From the NCBI RefSeq assembly GCF_041146395.1, contig NC_090989.1:120155501-120219500 (forward strand): a stretch of DNA of 64,000 nucleotides, read 5' to 3'. The DNA comes from Eulemur rufifrons (Eukaryota; Chordata; Mammalia; Primates; Lemuridae). A model generated the notes under the pieces. It had not been told where the DNA came from, did no database searches, and was given only the letters and a program-made list of their open reading frames with translations. Of the stretch, positions 35,580 to 46,995 are shown piece by piece (position 1 is the first letter of the stretch; every line of letters begins with the position of its first letter). Both the position numbers and the translations under genes were made by a program.

Positions 35580-37561
35580 GCATTAAGGAGGAAATTAATA
35601 TGGAAATCAAAAGATTCTTTGAGCTAAATGGTAAAGGAGACACAAGTTATCAAAATCTATGGACACAGCTAATGCAGCCCTGAAAGGAAAATTTATATCC
35701 ATAAATGCCTCCATCCAAAAGATAGAAAGATTACAAATCAACAATCTAATGAATCATCTCAAAGAACTGGAAAAGGCTGAGAAACCAACCTCAAACCCAG
35801 CAGAAGAAAAAAAATAACAAAAATCAGAGCAGAACTAAATAAAATCGATAATAAAAAACTATATGGATGATTAATAAAAAACTATATGGATGATTAATAA
35901 AACAAAAAAGTTGGTTCTTTGAAAAAATAAACAAAATTGATACTCCTCTTGCTAGATTAATGAGAAGCAGAAAAGAAAAGACTCTAATAAGCTTCATCAG
36001 GAATGAAAAGGAAAAATTACAACTGATACCATGGAAATACAAAATAGCATCTATGAATACTATAAAAACCTCTATGTACATAAACTTGAAAATGTGGAGG
36101 ATATGGAAACATTCTTAGAAACACATAGCCTCTCTAGGCTCAATCAGGAGGCAAAAGAATTCCTGAACAGACCAATATCAAGTACTGAAATTGAAGCAGC
36201 AATAAAAAATCTTCCTAAAGAGACAAGTCCCAGACCAGATGGTTTCACACCCAAATTTTACCAGACCTACAAAGAAGAACTGGTGCCTATCCTGCAGAAA
36301 TTATTCCACAACATTGAGAAGGAAGGATTCCACCCCAACACATTTTATGAAGCCAATATCACCCTGATACGAAAACCAGGAAAAGACACAACAAAAAAGA
36401 AAACTACAGACCAATATCTCTTATGAACTGTATTCAAAAATTCTCAGAAAAATTCTAGCAAAGCGAATTCAGATGCTTATCAAAAAAATAACCCATCATG
36501 ACCAAGTGGGCTTTACCCCAGAGATGCAGGGATGGTTCAACATATGCCATATGCAAATCTCTATAAATGTAATTCACCACATAAATAGAAGCAAAAACAA
36601 AGACCATATGATCCTCTCAATAGATGCAAAAAAAGCATTTGACAAAATTCAGCACCCTTTTATGATAAGAACATTTGACAAAATAGGTATAGATAGAACT
36701 TACCTAAAAATGATAAAAGCCATATATGACAAACCCACAGCCACCATCATACTGAATGAAGAAAAATTAAAAGCATTCCCGCTTAGAACTGGAACCAGAC
36801 AAGGTTGCCCTCTATCACCACTTTTATTCATTTAACAGTGCTGCAAGTCCTAGCTAGAGTAATCAGACAAGAGAAGGAAATCAAAGGCATCCAAATGAGG
36901 GCAGAAGAGGTCAAGCTATCGCTCTTTCTGACTATATGATATCTAGAAAATCCCAAAGATTCTGTCATGAGACTACTGGAATTGATAAACAAATTCAGCA
37001 AAGTATCAGGTTACAAAATCAATGCACAGAAATCAGTAGCATTCCTATAGACTAACAACAGTCAAACTGAGAACCAAATCAATGACTCAGTACCCTTCAC
37101 AATAGCAACAAAGAAAATAAAATACCTAGGAATATATTTAACTAAGGAGGTAGAAGACCTCTACACAGAGAACTACAAAACACTGAGGAAGGAAATAGCA
37201 GAGGATGTACACAGGTGGAAAACTATACTATGCTCATGGGTCGTCAGAATCAACATTGTTAAAATGTCTATACTACCTAAAGTGATCTACAGATTCAATG
37301 CAATCCCTGTTAAAATACCAACATCATTTTCCCCAGATCTAGAAAAATAATTCTACACTTCGTATGGAACCAGAGAAGACCCTGTATAGCAAAAGCAATC
37401 TTAAGCAAAAAGAACAAATTGAGAGGCATCAATTTACCAGACTTCAAGCTATACTACAAGGCTATAGTAACTAAAACAGCATGGTACTGGCAGAAGAACA
37501 GAGATATAGACCAATGGAACAGAACTTAGAACCTAGATATGAAACCATCCTCATATAGCCA
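35580..37561 (+). pseudogene. L1 ORF2 segment, inverted; dead reverse transcriptase
   Basis: ORF2 from before the RT domain to well past it. Visible blocks: [14 protein letters not shown] and [15 protein letters not shown] (frame 36031-36426), then [31 protein letters not shown] and [13 protein letters not shown] (frame 36473-36835). A frameshift separates them and a stop follows. The catalytic FADD box expected near 36925-36940 is destroyed by a deletion (the local reading is SLFLTI then stop). Downstream, the [24 protein letters not shown] block survives near 37430-37490. Non-functional. Confidence 0.92.
35850..35895 (+). repeat. 23-bp tandem duplication inside the L1
   Basis: Two perfect copies of a 23-bp unit beginning aataaaaaactatatgg, at 35850-35872 and 35873-35895. 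It adds 23 bp and so shifts the ORF2 frame. Confidence 0.95.
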
Positions 37562-38606
37562 TCTGGCAACTCTTGATATTGTTTTTCCACTTACTCCGTA
37601 GGGGCAGTCATGAAGGTTCAATGCTCATATCCCTCTCTGAGAAATGACTTACAGTCTAACTGAGGCTCCTTCAGGATTCCCTTCATCTTTGTGCCAAGGT
37701 CTTGCTCTTCTTGAGTGGCCCTGCCCATTCAATGAGTTAGCAAGGCAGTGGTAGAAGGGCCCAGTTGCTTCTCTCCACCATGGGACTGTTCTAACAGGAG
37801 TCTTTGCTCTGGAGCACCTGCTGGGTGGCAAAGAATTTGTCAGGCCTGCATCATGGGCTGACCACCCCCCCGCCCAATCCTTTTTCTTTTTAGGTATTGC
37901 TCCCTGGTAAACCTTTTACTTTCCTAACTCTGTCTCAGTGTCAGTCTCCTGAAGGACCCAAATGACACATTCCTTGTACTCCTTTGTTGCTGTTACTTTT
38001 TGCCAGTCTTAAATGATGGTATTTCAAAGGCACTGGTCTAGGTGTTCTTTTTTCTCAACTTACCCTTTGTTCTAGGGCCATTATTCTCCTGCATGTCATT
38101 CATTCTCTCCAACACTGTTGACTTCCAAATCTCTCTCTCAGGTCTGTCTCTAGCCTTCAAGTCTATGTGCCTCTGCATTGCTGATATCCCCATTTGGATG
38201 TCTTGCAAGCACCTCAAACTTAACGTGTACAAAACAGAACCCCAAGCCTTTACTCCCTGATCAAAAAAATTGTCCTCTAGCTGTGGATTAAATCTCTATG
38301 CCAGAAACCTTGGTCCTATTCCTGACCCATCTGTTGCCCTGCCCCCCACAATCAGTCCCCAGATCCCCCAAGATCTCTCATATGACTGCTGTCTCCATGC
38401 TTGCTGGAACTGCCTTTGTTCTGTCCCGGATCACTGCAACTGCCTTCTGACTAGCCTTTTTGTCTGTAATCCCACCCCAACCAGTCCATCCTTGAACCTG
38501 TTGTCAGATATAAATATAAATTTGGTATACTTCCCGTGGTCAATCCCATTTAGTAGCTTTACCCCACTTCCCAAGATAAAGCCATACATCTGAAAGGGGT
38601 TTTGGA

Positions 38607-38783
38607 AAGTGGATCTCAGTGTGTATGTGGTCCCTGGACCATCAGCATCAGCATCACCTGGGAACTTGTTAGAAATGCAGATTCTCAGACCCCAGCCCAG
38701 ACCAATGAGAAGCTTTGGGGGTGGGGCTCAGTGATCTGTGTTTAACAAGCTGTCCAGGTGACGCATGCTCGAATATATTTGTG
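38607..38783 (+). mobile_element. MER5-type hAT MITE, nested in L2
   Basis: gtggtccctggaccatcagcatca, cacctgggaacttgttagaaatgc, gggggtggggctcagtgatctgtgtttaacaag and a degraded end. A relative lies in antisense at 63195-63530. Exact family within the MER5/MER20 group is uncertain. Confidence 0.8.
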
Positions 38784-39200
38784 GCTTAGGAAGCCACCCA
38801 CATCTTTAGTTCCCTCTTGTGTCTTCTGGCACTCCCCTTTCCTCCTGCTCTGACCACACCGAGTAATTTGCCTGCTCAATGTGGAACTCCCTCTGCTAGC
38901 CCTGATTTGTCTTCCAGAATCAGTGCATGAGTCACCTCCTCCAGGAAGCCTCCCTGACACTTTCTAGCTGAGTTAGGTGTCCCTCCTCTGTGCTGTCATA
39001 GTCTTCTGTGCTTCACTCGATCGTAGCCCTTATCTCACTGTGTTATAATTGCCTTTTTACCAGGCTGCATCTCCTGCTAGACTGTGAGCTTGTTCAGAAG
39101 AGAGATTGTCTTTAATCTCTCACTCTATGGGGCCTGGCTCACTGCCAGGCCCAGAGAAGGGGTGCAATAATGACATCCTGGTGGAATAGTATTAAGTCCC

Positions 39201-40479
39201 TGCCTTTGCTGGAGTTGCTGGGCTACGATGGCACTGTCATCTGCCTGCAGCAGGTTTATTCTGCCTCCTCCCACAGCTTCATGTGCCTCTGGACATCTAC
39301 CCTAAAGTAGTGGGGCTAGAGTTTGATCTCACCCTGCCCGTGTTATTTTAGCCCTGGGGAGCTAGACACTGGCATGTGCTAATTGGATGACAGCACTGAG
39401 TCTGACTGGCCTTGTAAATGTGTGCACAGGCAGTGAGCAGAACACAGTTCAAACAGAATCATCTTGGAAATGCTTTGATTCTCCCAGCTAAGCAGTCTGA
39501 CCCTGCACTCCTGGGAACCTGGCATCAGTCTGCCATGCTGTTATTGGTGAGATCCTGCCTTGGAAATCAGCTCTGCAGGGGAGGCAGCAGTGCTGCTGCT
39601 GCTGCTATATCTTCCCAGACTGTTTAACCCTGAAAGGCCTTAATTTGTCCATCTTCACAGTGGGCATCATCCAGATTAGTCACATGTTATGCCAAGTGCT
39701 CCAGGCACAAGCCTTTCCAAATGAGTCTGACTTGAAAGCATAGAACATTAGACATGCTGCTTAAATCACAGCAGCAAAACCACATGGGGAATGCTTAGGG
39801 GGAGCACTGGTCTTTTTAGGCAATCTGAAAGCCCAAGGAAGGATTGTCCAGGTTGCAGATGCTGATAAAAAAACAGGGTGGAGAAAGGTTACATGCTGGT
39901 TTGAGAAGAGCAATGCTTCTCCGTTTCCCTCCCTCCTGTCCTGGCAGCCCCTGTCACTTGCAGTAGTCCAGGATGCAAGAGGAGGTCCAGGAGACAGGTC
40001 AGGTAATATTTGAGCCTGATGGAGCAGCTTTGTGTCCTCCATGTGCTCATGTCAATCCCTTGTGAGCTGGATTCCCACATTGTACTTGTCAAAGGGACAG
40101 CTTTCTCCCATCAGTCACCTGTAAGACCAAGTTCATCACTTTAAGGGAGTGGTCCTTAATCTATTTTGGAAGATCAGGAATGCTTTTGAGAATCCGAGAA
40201 AATCATGGTACGTCTCCCCAGAAAGAGGAATAGTTCCCAGGAGGTACATATTTTTTTTTATCTCATTTCAGGTGGTTTGTGGAATCCTGAGGTTTACCTA
40301 TTAGGAGCCTACAGACCACTGATAAGAAATCCCTGCTATAGTTGCCCCTGGTCTTTTCTTCACCAAAGACCCCCATCCTCCGTTGGCCTTCCTCCTTAAG
40401 CACCAGGCAGAATTTCTTTCTTCTCAGTGCGTCCACAGCATATGGCCCTTGCTGCAAAGCAAAGCACAACAGGTGACAC
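39201..40479. other. Single-copy intergenic DNA
   Basis: No gene or named repeat. A short (GCT)n run of about five units lies at 39591-39606. Confidence 0.5.
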
Positions 40480-40780
40480 AGCCTCAGTTTCCAGAATCAG
40501 GCTGGCCTGCATTGCTGCCTGGGGTTCCTAGCCTGGCTTCCCCACTTATCTGCTGTGTGACCTGTGGACCACTCCGAGCACCACTTTCCTTGCCGATTAA
40601 GTGAGCGTGATCACAGGATTTGCCTCAGAGTGCGATTGTAGGAATTCAATGAGACTCTGCATGGCAGGGCCATCCATAGGGGCTGGCACTGAGGGGAAGT
40701 ACGGGGCCAGGCTTTTTATCCTCTGTGTGCTTGGTGCCTGGCACAGGGTCTGTGCACAGTAGGTATTCAATCAATGTTGG
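40480..40780 (+). repeat. MIR, possibly with L2 3' scrap
   Basis: ctggcttccccacttatctgctgtgtgacctgtgg is the MIR core; gtgcctggcacagggtctgtgcacagtaggtattcaatcaatg at 40735-40778 is MIR/L2 tail-like. Confidence 0.65.
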
Positions 40781-40994
40781 TGATAGAGGAAGAGCAATGA
40801 TGAGACCAAGATGCAGATACGTTTATACCTATGGGAGTGCTACATGCCACCAGGTAGACAGCAATAAATGAGAGTAGCCTTGGCTTTAGTGTCCCCATCC
40901 TGTTTAGGTTCATGTGTTTTCCCAAAGTTGGAGAGCTGATCACACAGCCTAGGACCTGGTGGGTATGTATTCAATGAGATAATGTGAAAAGTGT

Positions 40995-41225
40995 AGTAGG
41001 TGTAGAAGCCCTGGCTTTGGAGCCAGAAATGGGTTCACAACTAGCTTCTGACACTCATCAGACTTTGGGCAAACTTTATCTCTCAGGGCCTCAGTTTCCT
41101 TGATGAAATGTGGGGATATTGAAACCTATCTCATAAGACTCTTGAGGAGATCAGATTAAGTATAAAAAACACTTAGCACATAGATGATGCTGAAGAAGTG
41201 GAAGCTATAGTCCATTATTGTAAAC
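40995..41225 (+). repeat. MIR
   Basis: gccctggctttggagccag, ctgacactcatcagactttgggcaaac, gcctcagtttccttgatgaaatg, then cttagcacatagatgatgc. Confidence 0.8.
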
Positions 41226-41339
41226 GTGGAAGGCTGAACAAATATGAGTCCTGAAGATCAGTGTGTCATTGTTCCGTTTCGAATAGGAACAGTCCTAGCC
41301 CTAGACACAGAGGCCTGGGGACATGCCCAATATAAGGCT

Positions 41340-41575
41340 CTAAGTTGAAAGTGCTTGAATTCAAATCCTAGCGGTACCACTAACTGGGTGACCTTGGGCA
41401 AGTCACTTAATCTCTCTAAGTCCCAATTTCTTCATCTGTGAAATGGAGACAAAATGCTACCCACCACATAGAGTTGCTTCATTGTGAAGGTCAAGTGGGA
41501 GAATGTATATAATGCATTCAGTGCAGTGTCTGGCACATAGCAAGTGCTCAACAAATGTCAGCTTTATTACTATTA
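41340..41575 (+). repeat. MIR, near full length
   Basis: tgcttgaattcaaatcctagc, gtgaccttgggcaagtcacttaa, ttcttcatctgtgaaatgg, gtctggcacatagcaagtgctcaacaaatg. The best-preserved MIR in the window. Confidence 0.9.
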
Positions 41576-44089
41576 TTGTGTGAGGGAGGGTGAATAGCTG
41601 CAGTGCTCACCAGGTAGCAGGAGCCTTAGCTTCTTGAGGAATTATTTTGTTTTGATTTTGTTTTATAGCTAAGTCTGGACAATGTAATGGCAGCCTGCAG
41701 GTGTCCTGGTCTGGGCTAGGCCAGGTGAAAGGTGAAGGCCCCATAAGCCCCAGGGGCCATGGAGACCCTGTGCAGCCCAGGACAGCATGCTGCTTGGAGC
41801 TTTCTCCATGGGAGATGTTCTCTGTACATTTCCTGGACCACTGGTTCCTCTCCACCGTGGTCCCTGGTGCTCCTGCCCGTGAGGTTTCCAGGAATAGACC
41901 CACACTCTCTTAGGTAAGGAAAGTTCACCTCAGGCTACTTGAGGGCAGAGGCTGTGTGGATCCCGGGCTCTGTGCAGCCCAGCTCCTCCAGGAGAGCCCT
42001 CCAGGCAGGGGGACGCTGCTGGGCTTTGTTCATATGCATCATCACTTGGAGCTGCACCTTTCCTCCAGGCTGTGCGGGAATGTGCATCTCCATGGAAACA
42101 CTAGAGGTGAAATCACTCAAGTGTTGGCAAGTGGAGTTTCTCTCTGGAGCCTGGAAAAATGGAGAGCAGTAGAGCAGGCTCACGGTGTCACAGAAAGGAA
42201 AGATGCCCTTAAAACAACCCGAATGCTCTCAATTCCATTCGGGGAATTTCCCTTTAAATAAAAGCTGAACAATAAATGAAAGAAAAATGTTTGCAGTCTC
42301 TAGTTTGGCTACCCCAGAGAGTCTACTTGGAATGGACATGCCAATCCTTTCTGGCTTTCCTAATCTGCTACATCTTGTAGGCTGGATAACACATTCTGTC
42401 TAGAAAGAAATGGGTGACATCTCAGAGTTAATATTTTAAATTGATGAAGCTGGAGCCCAGAAGTGCAGACCTTTGTGCTTGTTGGCCCTTTCTGGTCCTC
42501 TGGGTGATTTTTGGGCCCAAAACACATGTTTTTAAATGAATATCTGACAGGCTCCTGGTGGCTGAGGTCAGCAAGGATGTGTTTACTCACCTGAGGAATT
42601 CTGAGATGAGCTGTGTCATACGTGTTCACAGGCCACCCTGCCCACAGACTTTTGAGGGCCCATGACAGCCCGTGGGGATGATTTTGGTAATGAGGGACCA
42701 TAGAGATATGGCTGCCCAGGCTGGGCCAGGGGAGGGGAGGCAGGGTATAGGGAGACTGTGAATGTGCTGGGGGACGGTTGGGCACTAGGACAGCTTGCGG
42801 GAGACTTTAGCTAGTTGGGGGATCTGAGCATGCCCCCGGCTTGGAGAGGGCCATCCGTGTGGACCACCTGATAATTCTAGCACAGCCTCAGAATTACATG
42901 ATTCTTTCTTATCTTATTTTTCTCCCCATGGGAAAAAGAGCATTGATAATACTTCCTCTCCCTCATCGAGAGCAGTTTTCAACACACTGTGTAAAGGCTT
43001 GGCTTCATTTGTTCATTCACTCAACAAGTGTTCATTGAGTGCCGGTCATGTGTTGGAAACTATGCCGGGGCCTGAGTTTGCAGACTTCTTGGAAATACTA
43101 ATCATCATGGACCAGGAAGTTAGAATGAATATATCATAGATAAAGATACTTTTTAAGCAAAATCTAGTGATTTCAGCAAATTACTATTTTAACAGTTCTG
43201 ACTTTTCTGTTTTTATCAGGGACTTTGATTACTGTGTCAAAGGATGTTAAGACAGACAGGCAGATGTATAGTTACACCAATTGGTCCTGAAACTAAGGAC
43301 AGTGTTTTACTTTGCTGCATGAAAACAGACAGGTCAATTGAAATGCCGTCTAATCTATCCCATTCTGTGCTATTAAGGTTTTCCTTTAACCTCTCAGTGT
43401 CTTAGTTTCTCCATATTAAACTTCAGTCAGAACAATTAGAATTTTCTACATGTCAGAGGTTCTAACAAGGGAAGAGCTGAGGTTTGGAGATGCTGGCATG
43501 TGGGGTCAGTGACAGCTCTCAGGGCTCAGCTTCCACGCAGACAAATTGTGCATGATGGCTTCTGGAGTCGATGCAGGCGGCCCTGAAGGGAAGGGCTTTG
43601 GAGGCAAGCGGGGACCAAGGCATCATACACGTTTGGGTTTGCTACAGCAGCAAGCAGTGCCTTAACTAAGACACTGTTAGCCCTGAGTTTTTCCTGCCAG
43701 GGGCAGGTCTGCCTGCCAGGATCAGGAGTCCACTTTTGGTCCAATCAGTTGTGGCAAAGGGGTACATAGAGCAAACCACAGTTATCTCTGCTCAAGAAAT
43801 GGCATAAGACTTCTCTCAGTAGGGGCTTTGGTGGGGAAATTTTCTTGGAAGGGGATTATAAGTGTGGCAGTTACCTTGACTTATTGTCTCATGCTACTAG
43901 GAAAAACAAATCCAAAAAAAAAAAAAAAAAAAAAAACCAAACAAAAAAAAACAAACCCAAATCTGCCTTCCAGCAACTCCCTTCTTATTCTCAGTTCTCT
44001 TTGTGGCAGTGGTTTACCCCATCCTCTGCTGTCATGTTTCCAGGGGTTCTCTCCAAGCTACTCCCCGGTTCTGACCTTATTCCTTTTAT
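41576..44089. other. Single-copy intergenic DNA
   Basis: No supportable gene; overlapping 60-140-codon frames at 41600-42785 lie on both strands in several phases. 43010-43070 has a short 'tgttcattgagtgcc' repeat scrap. A 23-A run lies at 43914-43936. Confidence 0.5.
43914..43936. repeat. Poly(A) tract
   Basis: 23 A, then A/C-rich sequence to about 43960. No retroelement is recognised upstream, so it is not called as an insertion tail. Confidence 0.85.
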
Positions 44090-44300
44090 GGCATGGTTCC
44101 CGAAGCATGGGCTTTGTAGTCACACAGACATCCGCTCAAATTCAACTATCTGCACATACCGGTCTTGCGATCGTGAACACAGTATCTCTCCGAATCTCAA
44201 ACTCTTCATCTGTAAAATGGAGATGGAGGCACTTCACAGCGTTGCTGTGAGTATTTAAGAGGCTCCTGTGCCTGAAGCACCCAACATCGTGCCTTGTAGA
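44090..44300 (+). repeat. MIR
   Basis: gcatgggctttgtagtcacac, ctcaaactcttcatctgtaaaatggagatgg, then gttgctgtgagtatttaagaggctcctgtgcctgaagcac. Confidence 0.75.
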
Positions 44301-44647
44301 GTAGGCTCCCACTCAGCAGCTGCTGTGATTTCTGTTGTGTTTGATGTTGTGATTTCAGACCCTTCAACCGACTGGGTAGTGGCTGTGAATTATACTGAGG
44401 TTGGTGCAAATCCAGTGGCACTAGAGCAGAGTTCTGCAGCTGGTGTCGACTGGTATCAGTGCCGGGGGGCTGCTGCTTCTTGTGATGTGGGCACTGAATC
44501 GTGCTCCTTCCTGCCGGGTAGCAGGCCTGTCGCATCGCTGGTCATGAAGCTTCTTGTTGACTGGACCTCACATCATCAGGGCAGTAGCGTTGTATTTAAT
44601 ACCAACTCACCCAGGTCGACTTAAGACATCACTCTTTGTCCCAGGCC

Positions 44648-44698
44648 GTGGCATCTCAGGGCACCTCCCATGGCACCTCAGGGCACCTCCCGTGGCAC
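44648..44698 (+). repeat. 22-bp minisatellite, 2.3 units
   Basis: Units at 44648-44669, 44670-44691 and a partial 44692-44698; consensus rtggcayctcagggcacctccc with two differences between the full units. Confidence 0.9.
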
Positions 44699-46374
44699 GG
44701 CCGGCTGAAATGTGGTTTTGGGAGCCTGACACATTTTAAAGGACCTTTGAAAGGATTCTATGGAACAATAATTTTTAACCTCCACTGGGTCATGGATCTT
44801 TCAGAGAATTCGATGAAAGTTCTGGATTCTCTTTCTAGAAAAATACCTACATTTACAGAGTGTTTTGAACACTATTTGGGAGGTCTCCAAGGAGTATGCA
44901 CCCTTGGCTGGCAAGGTTGGATTGGGAACATGCCTGCCATTGTGGGGAGCCGTGAACTCTTTCTGGAGAGGGAGCTCCAGGCCGCCTTCCCTCCTGGGGC
45001 CTCAGGAAAGTGAGAACCATCCAAGCACTTTTCTCATCAAGTTAAAATCAACTGTGTGGAAACCTCAGAGGGGCCTTCTCTATGCCTTCCCAGTCATCTC
45101 AGTCTGAGCAATCCTGCAGGTTCTGAACACTAATCAGTACCATCATGAGTCTGCTGACGTTACATGGAATTTAATTGGTTCTTTGGAGGAAAGTGAGTCA
45201 CCATGCAGGAGAGTAAGCTTCAGGGCACAGAGGGGAAGGAAAATGAAACTGCTTATAGAAAAGTTCAAGTGTGTTCATACGCTTCTCCTGGACTGCGGTC
45301 CGAGACGAGCCTACTTTTGTTGATGGGGCTTAAAGAGGTTTTCAGAACCACTGAGACAAAGGACGCTGCCTCCTCCGCCCTGGCCTTTGTTTCTCTCCCT
45401 CCTTTTCTGTATGTGGAGCCATATCCAGTGGAGGGGGAAGGGGACAGGCCATCCGCTTGACTGTCAGAGCTGATCACTGCTGACCTTATCAAAACACAGA
45501 ATCAATACACTCTTCTCCCAGCAGCCCAGAAAAATCATAAGGAGTTTGAACTGAAGCAATTTGAAGTGCAAAATCGTCTGAATTAGGAGAGAAGCCAGTA
45601 AACTGTTGTGTCTCTGAATCCTCCCATGCCCTTCCACAGTGTCAGCTAAGACTAGAAATCTCACTAGGATTCTGGTGTAGGACGGGCACCTGAGGAGGGG
45701 CGAAATCCAAGCAGATTTGTTGATCGGTCCCACCGTCCTGCTGGCTGGCATTCCGGGTTCAGTGGTCTCAGCCTTCCTCGGGACCCTTCAGCAGGTCCTC
45801 CCCCGGCCTGGCCCTGGAGCAGACAGCTCTCGGCTCCAGCCGTGCCACTGATGTAGTGCCAAGTGGCCTGCTCATTGTTCCCCCCCTTCCTCCTCTTGCT
45901 CATTTCTTTGCTTGTCTTTATCTTTTCTCCAGACTTGCTTTCTTCTTTTCTCTTTCTCTTTCTTTTTTTCAGGAGGGATGAGGCTGGGAAGAAGGAATGG
46001 AGGAGAAAACCACTGTGGGTAGAAGGCAAGTGGAAGGAGATGGGGTCACCTGGTGCCCAGTGGAAGGGCCAGCCTTCATGCAGAAGATGAGGTAACCCTG
46101 GTTGTGGACTTTGGATCAAGGTGGGGGAGGCCAGCCCCTCGAGAGCATCAGAGGCTGTTCTCTGGTGGCAGTGAGCTCCCCTTGGCCTTGTCTTCCATCC
46201 CCTCTCTAGACTTCTCAGCCCTTCTAAGGACAAAGAAGTGTCTTGAGTGCTGTGCCCCACCCTTCCCCAGGCATTCCCACCATCTCAGAGCTCATAGCAG
46301 TTGGAGCCATGTGGCCCAGGTGCCCAGGGCTGGCCGAGCCATCAGGCATCGCCATCACACTTAGCTATAATTGC
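44699..46374. other. Single-copy intergenic DNA with a pyrimidine tract
   Basis: No gene. 45880-45972 is C/T-rich and encodes a Lys/Arg run in the minus-strand frame that gives the window's longest open stretch (45664-46260), rejected as a gene. Confidence 0.5.
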
Positions 46375-46485
46375 CCATCCAGTCTTTCTCGTGCACTCGG
46401 CAGTGAGCTCCTTCGGGGGAAGGACTGATCTGATCACCCCTGTGTCCTCAGAGCCTATTCCAGGAGCCCACACAGAGCAGGCTCT
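46375..46485 (+). repeat. L2 3'-end scrap
   Basis: cagtgagctccttcggggg, acccctgtgtcctcagagcc and ccaggagcccacacagagcagg are in the L2 terminal order. Confidence 0.5.
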
Positions 46486-46639
46486 GAGACTGCAGTTCCT
46501 GAGGGACCCCGTGCTCACTAGGAAGGCAGGCCCAGCTTGACCAGCTGGCTTCTTCATTGACCCCAACAAAGAGCACCTTGGCCTCATACCTTTGTTGTTG
46601 GGCAAGAATGTAGGCAGCAGAGCCGGTCACTTCCTCAGC

Positions 46640-46995
46640 CTCACTACACACTTACGCACGGGCATGCCTTTGCGTGGCTGGTGTCCTCTGCCTGGAATGC
46701 ATCCTACCCAGGCAGAATTCATTGCTCTCTTTTCTGAGTTCCCAAAGGACTTTGTGCTCACCTTTTTTTATAGCGCTGATCACATTGTGTTTTATTGGTC
46801 ATTTGCATGGCTGTCTCCTCTTATGCCGGCAGTTCCTCTGTTCCATAGATACTTGCCGAGCACCAGCCTTGGCCAGGTGTTGGGAAGCATGAGAACAGCA
46901 CAGGCAGGGTGCTGGCCCTTATGGAGCCATGTGGGGGGAACAATGGCCTACACCAGGCACAAAGTAGGCTCACATCAAATGTTCATTGAATAGAA
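46640..46995 (+). repeat. L2 3' region
   Basis: gcatgcctttgcgtggctggtgtcctctgcctggaatgc is the L2 ORF2 end; a different repeat block (gagcaccagccttggccaggtgttgggaagcatga) lies within, and ggcacaaagtaggctcac..aaatgttcattgaat forms the tail. Confidence 0.65.

Larger units (their letters stand above)
35183..37561 (-). mobile_element. L1 insertion with 5' inversion (twin priming)
   Basis: A lemur-lineage L1, integrated in minus orientation: the plus strand starts with a T-rich tail and antisense 3' UTR. The 13-bp duplication tctggcaactctt at 35170-35182 and 37562-37574 brackets the whole structure. The far part (35580-37561) is in the opposite orientation, the classic signature of twin priming. 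Roughly 0.9 kb of ORF2 C-terminus is absent between the two parts (estimate from L1 organisation). Confidence 0.92.
34890..39200 (+). repeat. L2 LINE copy, split by a twin-primed L1 and a MER5 element
   Basis: Sense L2 pieces in order: RT-region remnant before the L1 (about 34890-35169, e.g. cttcttgaaagaattatctacat), later ORF2 sequence (about 37980-38600, e.g. catttggatgtc..cacctcaaacttaac), and the 3' end (38900-39200, cctccaggaagcctccctgac to gcctggctcactgcc). The 37575-37980 stretch is weakly supported. No intact frame. Confidence 0.65.

Noticed and set aside
36031..36835. Two adjacent frames of 131 and 120 codons with clear protein motifs.
   Set aside because: They are broken L1 ORF2 reverse transcriptase, not a host gene.
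43828..44258. Two overlapping plus-strand frames of about 140 codons.
   Set aside because: Both read through a poly(A) run and a MIR in different phases; neither has family likeness.
45664..46260. Longest open frame in the window, 198 codons, minus strand.
   Set aside because: It starts with GTG, has no early ATG, its basic stretch comes from a polypyrimidine tract at 45880-45972, and no domain or family likeness is visible.
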